Shown here: positions 54,680 to 64,000 of the stretch, one piece after another
Numbering within the stretch: position 1 is the first letter of the stretch
Layout: each line of letters begins with the position of its first letter
Assembly (NCBI RefSeq): GCF_047511655.1
Contig: NC_133394.1
Span: 61,536,501-61,600,500, forward strand
Reading direction: 5' to 3'
From: Castor canadensis
Lineage: Eukaryota > Chordata > Mammalia > Rodentia > Castoridae
Length of the DNA stretch: 64,000 bases
Made by a program: the position numbers and the translations under genes
The notes under the pieces: model-generated
Database searches by the model: none
Told to the model about the DNA's origin: nothing
The model's input: only the letters and a program-made list of their open reading frames with translations

Positions 54680-56285
54680 CCTTAGTGTCATATGTCTTCA
54701 TTTGAGAAAAATCTATTTTGCTGCTGTTTAGTAGAATATTCTGTTTAAGTCTGTTAGGTTCACTTGGCTTAGTGTTGTTCAAGTTCTGTTTCCTTATTGA
54801 TCTTCAGTCTGGATGTTCCATCCATTGTTGAAAATAGGTTATCAGCTTCTACTATAATTGTGTTGCTATCTATTTGTTCCTTCATTTTGTTAATAGTTCA
54901 TTCATATATTTGGAAGCGCTAATGTTCCTTGCATATACATTTAAAACTGATACATCTTTCTGGCTAACTGAATTTTTGATCATTACATTATGTCCTTCTC
55001 TGTGAGAAATTTTGAATTAAAGTTAGTTTTTTTCTGTTAAAAATATGGCAACCCTTTCTCTCTTTAGTCACCATTTGCATGAAATATTTTTCCTGTTCTT
55101 TTCACTTTCAACCTATATCTGTCATTAAATGTAAAGCAGTCTACTGAAGGCAGCATGTAGAAGAATCTTGTTTCTTTTTTTGCTTGAGGAGTTTAATTCA
55201 TTTTCATTTCATATAATCATAATAGGAAAGGAATTACAACTGTCTTATAGTGTTTTTGTCCCCTTTTTCCTCTCTGTCTTCCTTTGTATTTCATTGAGTT
55301 GTGTGCTGATATGCTTTGAATTCTTTCTTATTTTCTTTTATGAATCTTATGTATTTTCTTCATGATTACCATGGAGTTTACCTAAAACCTCTACTAGTCA
55401 ACAAGAATAAGCTGATGTTTTAAGTTGGTAACAATTTAACTTCAATTGCATTAAAATTCTACCCTTTTACTTTCCCCATCCATTCCATTTTTTATATTGT
55501 ATGTCACGAATCACATTTTTACATTGTATGTTCACTAGAATATCTTATAGCTATACTTATTTTTATACTTTTGTCTTTTATCTTCTATATCATAACTAAA
55601 AGTGATTTATACACTGCAATATTGTCTTCTTGTCTGTATATTATATTTGAGCTTATGGTTTCATATTACTGTCAAGTATATTTCATATGAACCTGAAGAA
55701 CTGCCTTTACCATTTCTTGTAAGACAAGAATGTTGGTCATGAACTCCCTTAGTTTTTGTTTGTTTATTTGGGAGTATCCTTATTTCTTTCATTTTTAAAG
55801 GATGGCATTGCTGGATATAGTATTCTTTATTGATAGTTTTTTTCTTTTTTTTTGCGTTTATCACTTTTAGTGTAATTTTCCTCTTCCTTCTACCCTAAGG
55901 TTTCTGTGGAGAAATATGCTGATAATTTTATGGAGGCTCTCTTATATGTAATGAGTTACTTTCCCCTTGCTGCTATTAAAAACCATCTATTTTCACTTTT
56001 GATATTTTATAATTATTTTTATTTATTATTATTATGTGTGTTGATGTGAATGTCATCAGTCCTTCCTAATTAGTTTGTTGACTTTGTTCAATTTGGATAT
56101 CCATTTCATTTCTGATTTTGGCAAGTTTCCAGTGATTATTTCTTCAAATAAAATTTCTTCCTCTTTCCCTTCACTCTTTTCCTTTTGAGACTTCCACAAT
56201 TAATTCATTGGTCAAATTGATGATGTTTCCTAAGTCTCTCAGGCTTTCTCCACTCTTCTGTTGTTATCTTTTCTTTTTGGATGGA
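54680..56285 (-). mobile_element. Ancient LINE-1, left part (split by Tigger)
   Basis: Reverse L1M-type text. It runs from an ORF2 endonuclease region (CTACTATAATTGTGTTGCTA) through the ORF1/inter-ORF region (CATTTCTTGTAAGACAAGAA, GATGGCATTGCTGGATATAGTATTC) to GTTTCCTAAGTCTCTCAGGC near 56225. Many indels and no useful frames. It continues after the Tigger/L1 insertions at about 61326. Confidence 0.7.
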
Positions 56286-56287
56286 TA

Positions 56288-56415
56288 CAGTAGTCCCCCT
56301 TTATATATGGTTTTATTGCCCCTGGTTTTTGTTATCTACAGTCAGCAAAAGTCTGAAATTATCAAATGGAAAAATTCCAGAAGCAAACAATTCATAAAAG
56401 GATTCATAAGCTTTA
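56288..56415 (+). mobile_element. Tigger-type DNA transposon, left part
   Basis: The terminal sequence CAGTAGTCCCCCTTTATATA starts at 56288 directly after a TA dinucleotide (56286-56287), the target of mariner/Tigger elements. It continues with ATCTACAGTCAGCAAAAGTC and AATTCATAAAAGG as in Tigger 5' ends. It is then cut by the L1 at 56416. Confidence 0.8.
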
Positions 56416-56993
56416 TTTTTTTATTTATTTAGTTTTTTATTATTCATTTATTCATATCTGCATACATTGTTGGGTCATTTCTCCCCCTGCTCACCCCCCT
56501 TCCTCCCCCACACCACTTCCAGGCAGAACCTGTTCTGCCCTTATCTCTAATTTTGTTGAAAAAAAGACATAAGCATAATAAGGAAGACAAAGCATTTTTG
56601 CTAGTTGAGAATAGCTATACAAAGAGATTCCTAGCATTGCTTCCATGTACAAATGTGTTACAACCCATGTTGATTCAACTCTAACTGATCTTTACACTGG
56701 TTCCTGATCCCCTTCTCATGTTAACCTCTGTCGCTTTAAGGTTTCTGTATTAGTTCTTCTGGAGTGGGGACATCAAATGCTTTCACGTTTTGGGTTTTCT
56801 ACCTATCCCCATACCTCTCATATGTGTTCTCCCCTTGTCATGTGATCCAAGTCCAACCACATTGCTGCATTTACCCTAGATCTAAAGTCCACATATGAGG
56901 AAGAACATAAGATTTTTGGTCTTCTGAGCCTGGCTAACCTCGCTCAGAATGATGTTCTCCAGTTCCATCCATTTACTTGCACATGATAAGATT

Positions 56994-57330
56994 TCATTCT
57001 TCTTCAAGGCTGAGTAAAATTCTGTACAAGTACCACATTTTCTTGATCCATTCATCAGTAGTGGGGCATCTTGGTTGTTTCCATAACTTGACTATTGTGA
57101 ATAGTGCTGCAATAAACATGGGTGTGCAGGTGCCTCTGGAGTAACCTGTGTTGCATTCCTTTGGGTATATCCCCAGGAGTGGGATTGCTGGATCATATGG
57201 AAGGTGTATGCTTAGATTTTTAAGAAGCCTGCAAATTTTTTTCCAGAGTGGTTGCACCAGCTTGCATTCTTACCAGCAGTGTTCGAGGGTACCTTTTTCC
57301 CCACATCCTCACCAACACATGTTGTTGGTG
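56994..57330 (-). pseudogene. L1 ORF2, C-terminal part
   Basis: [30 protein letters not shown] and LWKQPRCPTTDEWIKKMWYLY are the ORF2 C-terminal region before the 3' UTR. It lies in a different frame from the 336-codon section. Confidence 0.9.
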
Positions 57331-57351
57331 GTGTTTTTGATGATGGCTATT

Positions 57352-58362
57352 CTAATGGGTGAGATGGAATCTTAGTGTGGTTTTGATTTGTATTTCATTT
57401 ATGGATGGAGATGGTGAGCATTTTTTCATGTGCTTTTTTGCCATTCGAATGTCTTCTTTTAAGAAAGTTCTGTTTAGTTCAGTTGCCAATTTCTTAATAG
57501 GTTCATTGATTTTAGAACAGTTTAGTTTCTTAATTTCCCTGTATATTCTGGTTATCAGTCCCTTGTCTGATGTACAGCTGGCAAATATTTTCTCCCACTC
57601 TGTGGGTGGTCTCTTCAGTTTAGAGACCATTTCTTTTGTTGTGCAGAAGCTTTTTAATTTTGTGAAGTCCCATTTGTCCATCCTTTCTCTTAGTTGTTGG
57701 GCTGCTGGGGTTCTAGTGAGGAAGTCCTTGCCTGTACCTATTAGATCTAGAGGGCTTTCTGCTCCTTCCTGTAGTTTCAGGTCTGATATTAAGGTCTTTG
57801 ATGCATTTTGAGTTGAGACTAGTACAAGTGGTAGACATGGATTTAGTTTCAGTTTCTTGCAGACGGGTAACCACTCTTTCCAGCAACATTTGTTGAAGAG
57901 GCTGTCTTTTCTCCATTGTATATTTTTGGCACCTTTGTCAAAAATGAGGTTGGTATAGTTGTGTGGATTCATATCTGGGTCCTCTATTCTGTTCCACTGT
58001 TCTTCATGTCTGTTTTTGTGCCAATACCATGCTGTTTTTATTGCTATTGCTTTGTAATATTGTTTGAAGTCAGGTATTGTGATATCTCCAGCATTGCTCT
58101 TTTTGCTGAGTATCGCCTTGGCTATTCGTGGTCTCTTGTGTTTCCAAATGAACTTCAGGGTAGATTTTTCAATCTCTATGATGAATGTGATTGGGATTTT
58201 TATGGGAGTTGCATTAAACATGTAGATGGCTTTTGGTAGTATGGCCATTTTTACTATGCTGATTCTCCCAATCCGTGAGCACGGGAGATCTTTCCATCCT
58301 CTATAGTCATTCTCGATCTCTTTCCTCAGGAGTTTGTAATTCTCTTTGTAGATGTCATTCAC
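57352..58362 (-). pseudogene. L1 ORF2, post-RT region (336-codon open frame)
   Basis: The longest open frame in the window. It covers the RT thumb and following region: [74 protein letters not shown], then [20 protein letters not shown]. Normal ORF2 has about 1,270 codons, so this is one section of it. It shows that this L1 is relatively young. Confidence 0.9.
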
Positions 58363-58559
58363 ACCCTTTGTTAAATTTACTCTTAGGTATTTGATTTTTT
58401 TTTTGAGGCTATTGTGAATAGAATTGTTTCTATATGCATTTTCTCAATTTGTTCATTGTCGGTGTATAGAAAGCTAATGATTTTTGTAAGTTGATTTTGT
58501 ATCCTGCCACCTTGCTGAAACTGTTTATGGTGTCTAGAAGTTTTTGGGTAGAGTTTTTT

Positions 58560-59926
58560 GGGTCTTTGCGGTATGGGATCATGTCGTCTGCATAGAGGGA
58601 TATTTTGACAATTTCTTTACCTATTTGTATTCCTTTTACTTCTTCTTCTTGCCTAATTGCTATGACTAGAAATTCCAGTACTATGTTGAATAGGAGTGGG
58701 GATAGTGGGCACCCTTGTCTCCTTCTTAATTTTAGGGGAAAAGATTTCAGTTTTTCACCATTAAGTATGATGTTGGCTGTAAGTTTGTCATATATAAGCC
58801 TTTACAATTTGAGGTACATTCCTTCTATTCCTAGTTTTCTTAGAGTTTTTATCATGAAGTGGTGTTGGATCTTATCAAAGGCTTTTTCTGCATCTATTGA
58901 GATGATCAAGTGGTTTTTGTCTTTGCTTCTATTGATGTGCTGTATTACATTTATAGATTTATGTATGTTGTACCACCCCTGTATCCCTGGGATGAAGCTG
59001 ACTTTGTCATGGTATATGATCTTTCTGATGTGTTGTTGGATTTGGTTTGCCATTATTTTATTAAGGATTTTTGCATCGATATTCATTAAGAAAACTGTTC
59101 TGTAGCTCTCCTTTTTTGGAGGTGTTTTTGTCTGGTTTTGGGATGAGAGTAATATTGGCTTCATAAAACAAGTTAGGCAGTGTTCCTTTCCTTTCTATTT
59201 CATGAAAAGTTTAAGGAGGGTTGGTATTAGTTCTGTAAACATCTGATAGAATTCAGCAGAGAATCCATCAGGTCCTGGACATTTCTTTTTTGGAAGGCTC
59301 TTGATATCTACTTCAATTTAATTTTGTGTTATAGATCTATTCAGGTGATTGATATCCTCTTGGTTCAGTTTTGGATGTTTGTAAATATCTAGAAATCTGT
59401 CCATTTCCTCAAGATTTTCAAATTTATTAGAATACAGGTTCTCAAAGTAATCTCTGATGATTTCCTAGATTTCCATGGTGTTTGTTGTTATTCCCCTTTT
59501 GCATTTCTAATTTCATTGGTTTGGGTTTTTTTCTCCTCATTTTAGTCAGGTTTGCCAGGGGTCTGTCAATCTTATTTATTTTTTCAAAGAACCAGCTTTT
59601 TGTTTCATTGATTCTTTGTATATTTTTGTTGTTGTTGTTTCTATTTCATTAATTTCAGGCTTTATTTTGATTATTTCTTTTCTTCTGCTTGTTTTGGGGT
59701 TTCCTGGTTCTTGTTTTTCTAGGAGTTTGAGATGTAGCATTAGGTCATTGATTTGAGATCTTTCTGTCCTTTTAATATATGCACTCATGGCTATAAATTT
59801 TCCTCTTAGGACTGTCTTTGCTGTGTCCCATAGGTTCTGGTAGGTCATGTTTTCATTTTCATTAACTTCCAGGAACCTTTTAATATCCTCTTTTATTTCA
59901 TCAATGACACATTGATCAATAAGCAA
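58560..59926 (-). pseudogene. L1 ORF2, linker and reverse transcriptase part
   Basis: A 116-codon linker frame (59576-59926: [22 protein letters not shown]) is followed by RT frames (58802-59164: [52 protein letters not shown]). The catalytic YADD motif is intact at 58583-58594 ([10 protein letters not shown]). Shifts and stops separate the pieces, so the enzyme cannot be made in one frame. Confidence 0.9.
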
Positions 59927-59960
59927 TGTGTTGTTCAGCTTCCAATTGTTTGCATGTTTT

Positions 59961-60725
59961 TTACTGTTGTTTTTGTTGTTTAGTTGTTTGTTGCATTAGT
60001 TTTAATGCATTGTGGTCAGATAGAATGCATGGGATTATTTCTATTTTCTTATATTTGCTGAAGCTTGCTTTGTGCCCTAAGATATGGTCAATTTTGGAGA
60101 AAGTTCCATGAGCTGCTGAGAAGAATGTATATTGTGCAGAAGTTGTATGAAATATTCTGTAGACATCAGCTAGATCCATTTGATCTATGGTGTGATTTAG
60201 TTGTAGGATTTCTTTATTGAGTTTTTGTTTGGATAACCTATCTATTGGTGATAGGGGGGTATTAAGGTCTCCCACTACCACTGTGTTAGAGTTTATATAT
60301 GTTTTTAGGTACTTCAGAGTATGTTTGATGAAATTGGGTGCATTGAGGTTGGGTGCATATAGGTTGATAATTGTTATTTCCTTTTGGTGTATTTCCCCTT
60401 TTATTAGTATGGAGTATCCTTCTTTATCTTGTTTGATCAATGTAAGTTTGAAGTCTACTTGGTCCAAGATAAGTATTGCTACTCTTGCCTGTTTTGGGGG
60501 GCCATTGGCTTGGTAGTTCTTCTTCCAGCCTTTCACTGTCAGCCAGTGCTTATTTCTGTCTTTGAGGTGGGTCTCCTGTAGGCAGCAGATTGTTGGATCT
60601 TCCTTTTTAATCCAGTTTGCCAATTGGTGTCTTTTGTTAACATTCAGTGTTATTATTGATAAGTACGTGGTGATCCCTATCATGTAGTTGTCTTTGTTGA
60701 TTAAGGGTTTGTGTGTAGCTGAGTG
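59961..60725 (-). pseudogene. L1 ORF2, endonuclease part (long open frame)
   Basis: The AP-like endonuclease nicks target DNA. About 250 codons are open. Visible catalytic blocks: TLNVN (Asn), CCLQETHL (Glu), NLYAPN, VVGDLNTPLS (Asp, Asn), SKIDHIL (Asp) and LSDHNAL (Asp, His). Immediately after LNVN the usual GLN-containing loop of about six residues is missing, a small in-frame deletion next to a catalytic residue. A stop ends the frame in the linker. The first nine residues read in this frame before 60725 belong to the Tigger. Confidence 0.9.
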
Positions 60726-61325
60726 TTTATAAGCTTTAAATTGTAGCATGAGTTGCATGATGAAACCTCATCCTGTCCCACTCCCATCTGGGATATGAAT
60801 TATTCCTTTTCTAGGGTACCTATGCTGTATGTGTTACCTGTCCATCTGTCACTTAAGTAGCCATCTTGATTATCAGACTTAGTGTCATGGTATTGCATAC
60901 TTGTATTCAAGTAACCTTTATTTTCCTAAGTAATGGCTCCAAAGCACAAGAATAATGATGGTGCCATTTTTGATATGCCAAAGAGAAAGCATAAAGTGTT
61001 TCTCTGAAGTAAAAGGAGAAAACTCTCAGCTTAGTAAGGAAAGAAAAAAAATCATGCTGAGTTTGCAAAGATCTATGATTAGAATGAGTCTTCTTCATGA
61101 AATTGTGAGGAAGTAAGAAGAAATTCATGCCAGTTTTACTGTTGTACCTTATACTGCAAAAGTTATAGGCACAGTGCATGATAAACTCTTAGTGAAGATG
61201 AAAAAGCCATTAAATTTGTATGACATGAATAAGAAAAAACATGATATGTACAGGTAATATGTACTACGTGCAGTTCCTTAAGAAAGTCTTAGAATGTATC
61301 CCTCATTGATAACAAGAGAGATATT
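60726..61325 (+). mobile_element. Tigger-type DNA transposon, right part
   Basis: It resumes with the duplicated ATAAGCTTTA and goes through the non-coding leader to the start of transposase at 60933. It then jumps (internal deletion) to near-terminal text (AGTCTTAGAATGTATCCCTC) and a decayed right inverted repeat near 61325. The family level (pogo-like Tigger) is clear; the exact subfamily is not. Confidence 0.75.
60933..61240 (+). pseudogene. Tigger transposase N-terminal remnant
   Basis: Tigger transposases move DNA by cut and paste and begin with a CENP-B-like helix-turn-helix DNA-binding domain. From the ATG at 60933 the frame reads MAPKHKNNDGAIFDMPKRKH. After stops it continues with pieces such as HASFTVVPYTAKVIGTVHDK and KKPLNLY. 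Only the DNA-binding start remains, with no catalytic DDD region, and several stops interrupt it. Confidence 0.75.
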
Positions 61326-62290
61326 ATAATTTAAAACAACCTATCTTAGAGTTATCTGGTTCTTTCATCTACTTGATTATATTTGCTTTTGAATTGCTAT
61401 AGAGAATTTTTCAGTTCAGTTATTGTATTCTTCAGTTCCAAAATTTTTCTTCAATTCATTTTATTGAAATTTGTACTTTGTTCATGTATTTTCCTCCTGA
61501 GATTTTTGAGCATCTATATGATGGGTATTTTGAATTTCTGCAGGTGATTCATCTATCTACAATTTTATTAGGATTGGATTATGGAAATTTATTCTGATAC
61601 TTTGATTGGCCATGTTTTCCTGTTTCTTCTCATGCCTTATTTTGTGGTGAGATTTACAAGCCTTTGAAAAAATAGCTACTTCTTTCTTCAGCAACTGGGC
61701 TAGAGATTCAAAGGCTTCTCAAACTATTTTATAGATTTATCTTTTCTGAACTTGTGAGTGTAAATTAGAAGGTTCAGGGCTATAATCTCTTGCTAGCTCT
61801 AGTATCCATCTGTATTGCTGCAAGTTTTCTTGAGCTGCTGCAAGCTACCCAGACTCCCCTTTGCTCTCAGCAGCCCACAGAGCTCTGAAATAGGCAAAAC
61901 CAAATTTTTGATAGCTCCCCTCAAATTCTAAATATTGAATGCACATGCCAACTCTTTCTCTTCCCACAACTTATACCCTTTCTTGTCAATTCTTACATTC
62001 AGGCAAACATAAATCAGTCCTTAAGGCAAACTTCTTGAAAGTCTGCAGGTTGAATGCACATCTCAGTCTTCTCTTTCCTTCTCCAAGGAGAAGCTGGGAG
62101 ATGGGTGTTTTCTCCTATGTACTCTGTGCTGAGTCAGGTGGAGGGCAAGGGAGTGACATAGATTTTCCTACTGGCTTTCATGAGGTTTGCTCCATGTTCA
62201 ACCTGGGCCCCAGCAGTCTTTTAACTTTCTTTGTGAGAAAGGGAATTGGGCCTGAGACTCCCTATTCCAGCATCTTCTTGATATCATCTG
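61326..62290 (-). mobile_element. Ancient LINE-1, right part
   Basis: It picks up where 56285 stopped: TTCTTTCATCTACTTGATTA, TTTTTCAGTTCAGTTATTGT, CATGTTTTCCTGTTTCTTCT, in the order of the old L1 5' region. The two parts are consecutive in that family, showing that a single element was split. Confidence 0.65.
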
Positions 62291-62299
62291 ATTTTTAAT

Positions 62300-63290
62300 T
62301 TTATATTGAATCACATTAGGAAGTGAATAATATAAGGCTACCTTGTTGAATTATTTAACTACTTGTTATTCTAAGTTTGGTCAATTGGTTAATATAGAAG
62401 CTGCCAGATTTCTCCATTATAAAGGGTCACTTCTTATAATTAATAAGCAATCTATGGAATGAAATTTAAGACAATACATATATTGTTTCCCGACAACCTT
62501 TCTTTCAATAGTTTTAAGCAATAATTGAAAATTTCCATCTGCATCAACTGTTCTTTGGTTTTTTGCAAAATAGTGATTTTATAATTTTGTAATTCCTCTG
62601 TACTTGCTAACTGGCATTCTTCTCTATAAAAGAACTTCCCTCCTTTTTTCATGAGTATTTACGATGTGACTTGCTGATGTTGATATTATGTCCAATTTGG
62701 TTATCAAGAGCCTTTAGAGCTGATTTTTGTCCTAATAAAACCCTGTTAGTTTGTACGTGTTCCTTTTCTTTCTGGTACAACATGTTCCAGACCCAACTGT
62801 ATTTTATATGTATCTGAGCTGGAATCAGTCTTTTTTTCCAAAAGCCTAGTTAGTTTGGGGGAGAAATAATATTTAGGAATTAAAATCTGAAGACTAGCTG
62901 AGCTTGTGGCTATTGTGTATCATTTATTTTAGGCTTTTTTATCAGAAAGAATTTGGAAGCTTTGTTCCTACTAATCTCATTCAAATCAAAATGCTATGAT
63001 TATCCCTTATCATTCTCCTTTTCATATCTGTATCTCTTGAATTAGAGTGAAAACTTAGTTCCAAATAGCACTGGTGTACTCATTTATTTTCTCTGATAAC
63101 ACATGAAAAATGTTTCATAATTACAGCTAAAATACCACAAAATTTATTTTAAAAGTTTACAATTTCTATTTGGATTCTTACCCTTATGTTTTACTAAATA
63201 TATGCAGTCAGAATACCACACTCAAAATTATTTTATTCAATTAGTGTCAAGTGGATGTAATATATCAAATAGTTAGGTTACTTGTTCATT
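62300..63290. other. Unique AT-rich sequence
   Basis: No gene or repeat is recognised. Confidence 0.35.
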
Positions 63291-63299
63291 GTCTTCAAT

Positions 63300-64000
63300 T
63301 TTCACATTTGCTCTCTCCCCCCTTCATCCTTGGTCATTTATTATTTTCACCAAGTAAAATATTGCATGTTTCAAAATCAAGCTTTATTTCATAAACTGTT
63401 CCTACTGCTCACCTCCCCCCCACCTCCAATGGTCTCATTCCCTGTAGGTAACCATTTTATTTTTTGTGTATCCTTCTTGTATTTAATTTTTGTATAACCT
63501 ATCCAAGTACTAATACATCCCAAATTAAACTGCAAAATACTGTGGAAATCTAACACACTAAACTCTTCTTCATTCTATTTGCTGAGAATGAAACCTAATC
63601 TTTACTCTATTTGTAGGTGCATAGTACTGTCTTACGTGGCTATACTACACATTGTTTAACCAGTCTCTTATGGATAGATATTCAGGTTGTTCCCACTACT
63701 TGAACTACAAATAATTCTGTATTGAATGACTTAAAAACTGATTTGCATTCAAGTTATATGTATAAGATAAGTCTTTTGCTAATTCCTTCTTCTAAGTAGG
63801 ACTCTGAAAGTATAACTGTTGCATCAAAGGTTAAATGCATGTATAGGTTTATTAGCTATTGCTGAATTTCTTACATAAGGGACTGCATCATTTTGCACAT
63901 CTACTAGGCTGAATGAGTACCTGTTTTTCTATAGTCTTGATAGCAGAATATATTATCTTTTTTTTATTTTAGTTTTTGACAATCTGGTGGAACAGAAATG
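63300..64000 (-). mobile_element. Old L1 3' end
   Basis: Reverse text such as TTGTTTAACCAGTCTCTTATGG, GATATTCAGGTTGTTCCCAC, ATTCCTTCTTCTAAGTAGGAC and GTTGCATCAAAGGTTAAATG follows the 3' end of old L1 elements. It continues beyond the window. Confidence 0.6.

Larger units (their letters stand above)
56416..60725 (-). mobile_element. LINE-1, 4.3 kb, 5'-truncated at ORF2 start, inserted in Tigger
   Basis: Flanked by a 13-bp direct repeat with one mismatch (56403-56415 and 60726-60738, core ATAAGCTTTA), a target-site duplication splitting the Tigger. Read on the minus strand it starts at the beginning of ORF2 and covers endonuclease, RT and C-terminal domain, then a 3' UTR (about 56990-56430) and a poly(A) tail (poly(T) at 56416-56440). 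It is the best preserved L1 in the window. Confidence 0.95.

Noticed and set aside
57359..59105. Plus-strand frames of 107-166 codons
   Set aside because: Antisense shadows of L1 ORF2.
1..64000. CRISPR arrays, bacterial operons, riboswitches
   Set aside because: The composition and repeat content are mammalian. Regular short repeats here are microsatellites or SINE and L1 copies without spacer structure.

Overview
The window is mammalian, from a rodent. It has low GC, no compact coding, LINE-1s of several ages, ancient MIR and MaLR-type repeats, a class I endogenous retrovirus, a Tigger-type DNA transposon and about twenty short SINEs. The SINEs combine a B1/7SL-like part (GGTGGCTCA, GCCAGCCTGGGCAA) with a tRNA/ID-like part (GGCTGGTGGAGTGGCTCAAG). 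That composite is, to my knowledge, characteristic of castorimorph rodents such as beaver. This is recognition from memory, not a search. I see no intact host protein-coding gene, tRNA, rRNA or small RNA gene. The window reads as an intergenic or intronic repeat graveyard with a few possible exon-like pieces.

Layout. 1-8.5 kb: mostly unique sequence with one SINE, a MIR-bearing segment with a second copy at 39 kb, and several exon-like blocks on the minus strand (3.0-5.9 kb). 8.5-14.1 kb: SINEs, a plus-strand L1 (9.2-12.9 kb) and an ancient L1 fragment split by a SINE. 14-23 kb: MIRs, a long degenerate mammalian-wide repeat, and a GC-rich block (20.7-21.5 kb) that stands out from its AT-rich surroundings. 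23.15-27.8 kb: minus-strand L1 with its 5' end present but its 3' end missing. 27.8-31.4 kb: SINEs and an L1 tail.

31.4-37.6 kb: a defective provirus with 4-bp target duplication, proline-type primer binding site, gag, pol and env remnants, a partly duplicated 5' LTR region, a shortened 3' LTR, and a later L1 tail inserted in pol. 37.7-42.3 kb: microsatellites, the second copy of the MIR segment, a 200-N assembly gap, and L1 pieces. 42.3-50.5 kb: largely unique AT-rich DNA. 50.5-52.2 kb: an L1 with an inversion typical of twin priming. 52.2-54.3 kb: SINEs, a MIR and an MLT1-like LTR. 54.7-62.3 kb: a three-layer nest, with an ancient L1 split by a Tigger element that is itself split by a younger 4.3-kb L1. 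62.3-64 kb: unique sequence, then another old L1 tail.

No set of genes works together here. The information lies in the order of insertions and rearrangements. I found no convincing new biological system. The items most worth checking are the minus-strand exon-like series at 3.0-5.9 kb, the rearranged LTRs of the provirus, the GC-rich block, and the 1.6/39.1 kb duplication.
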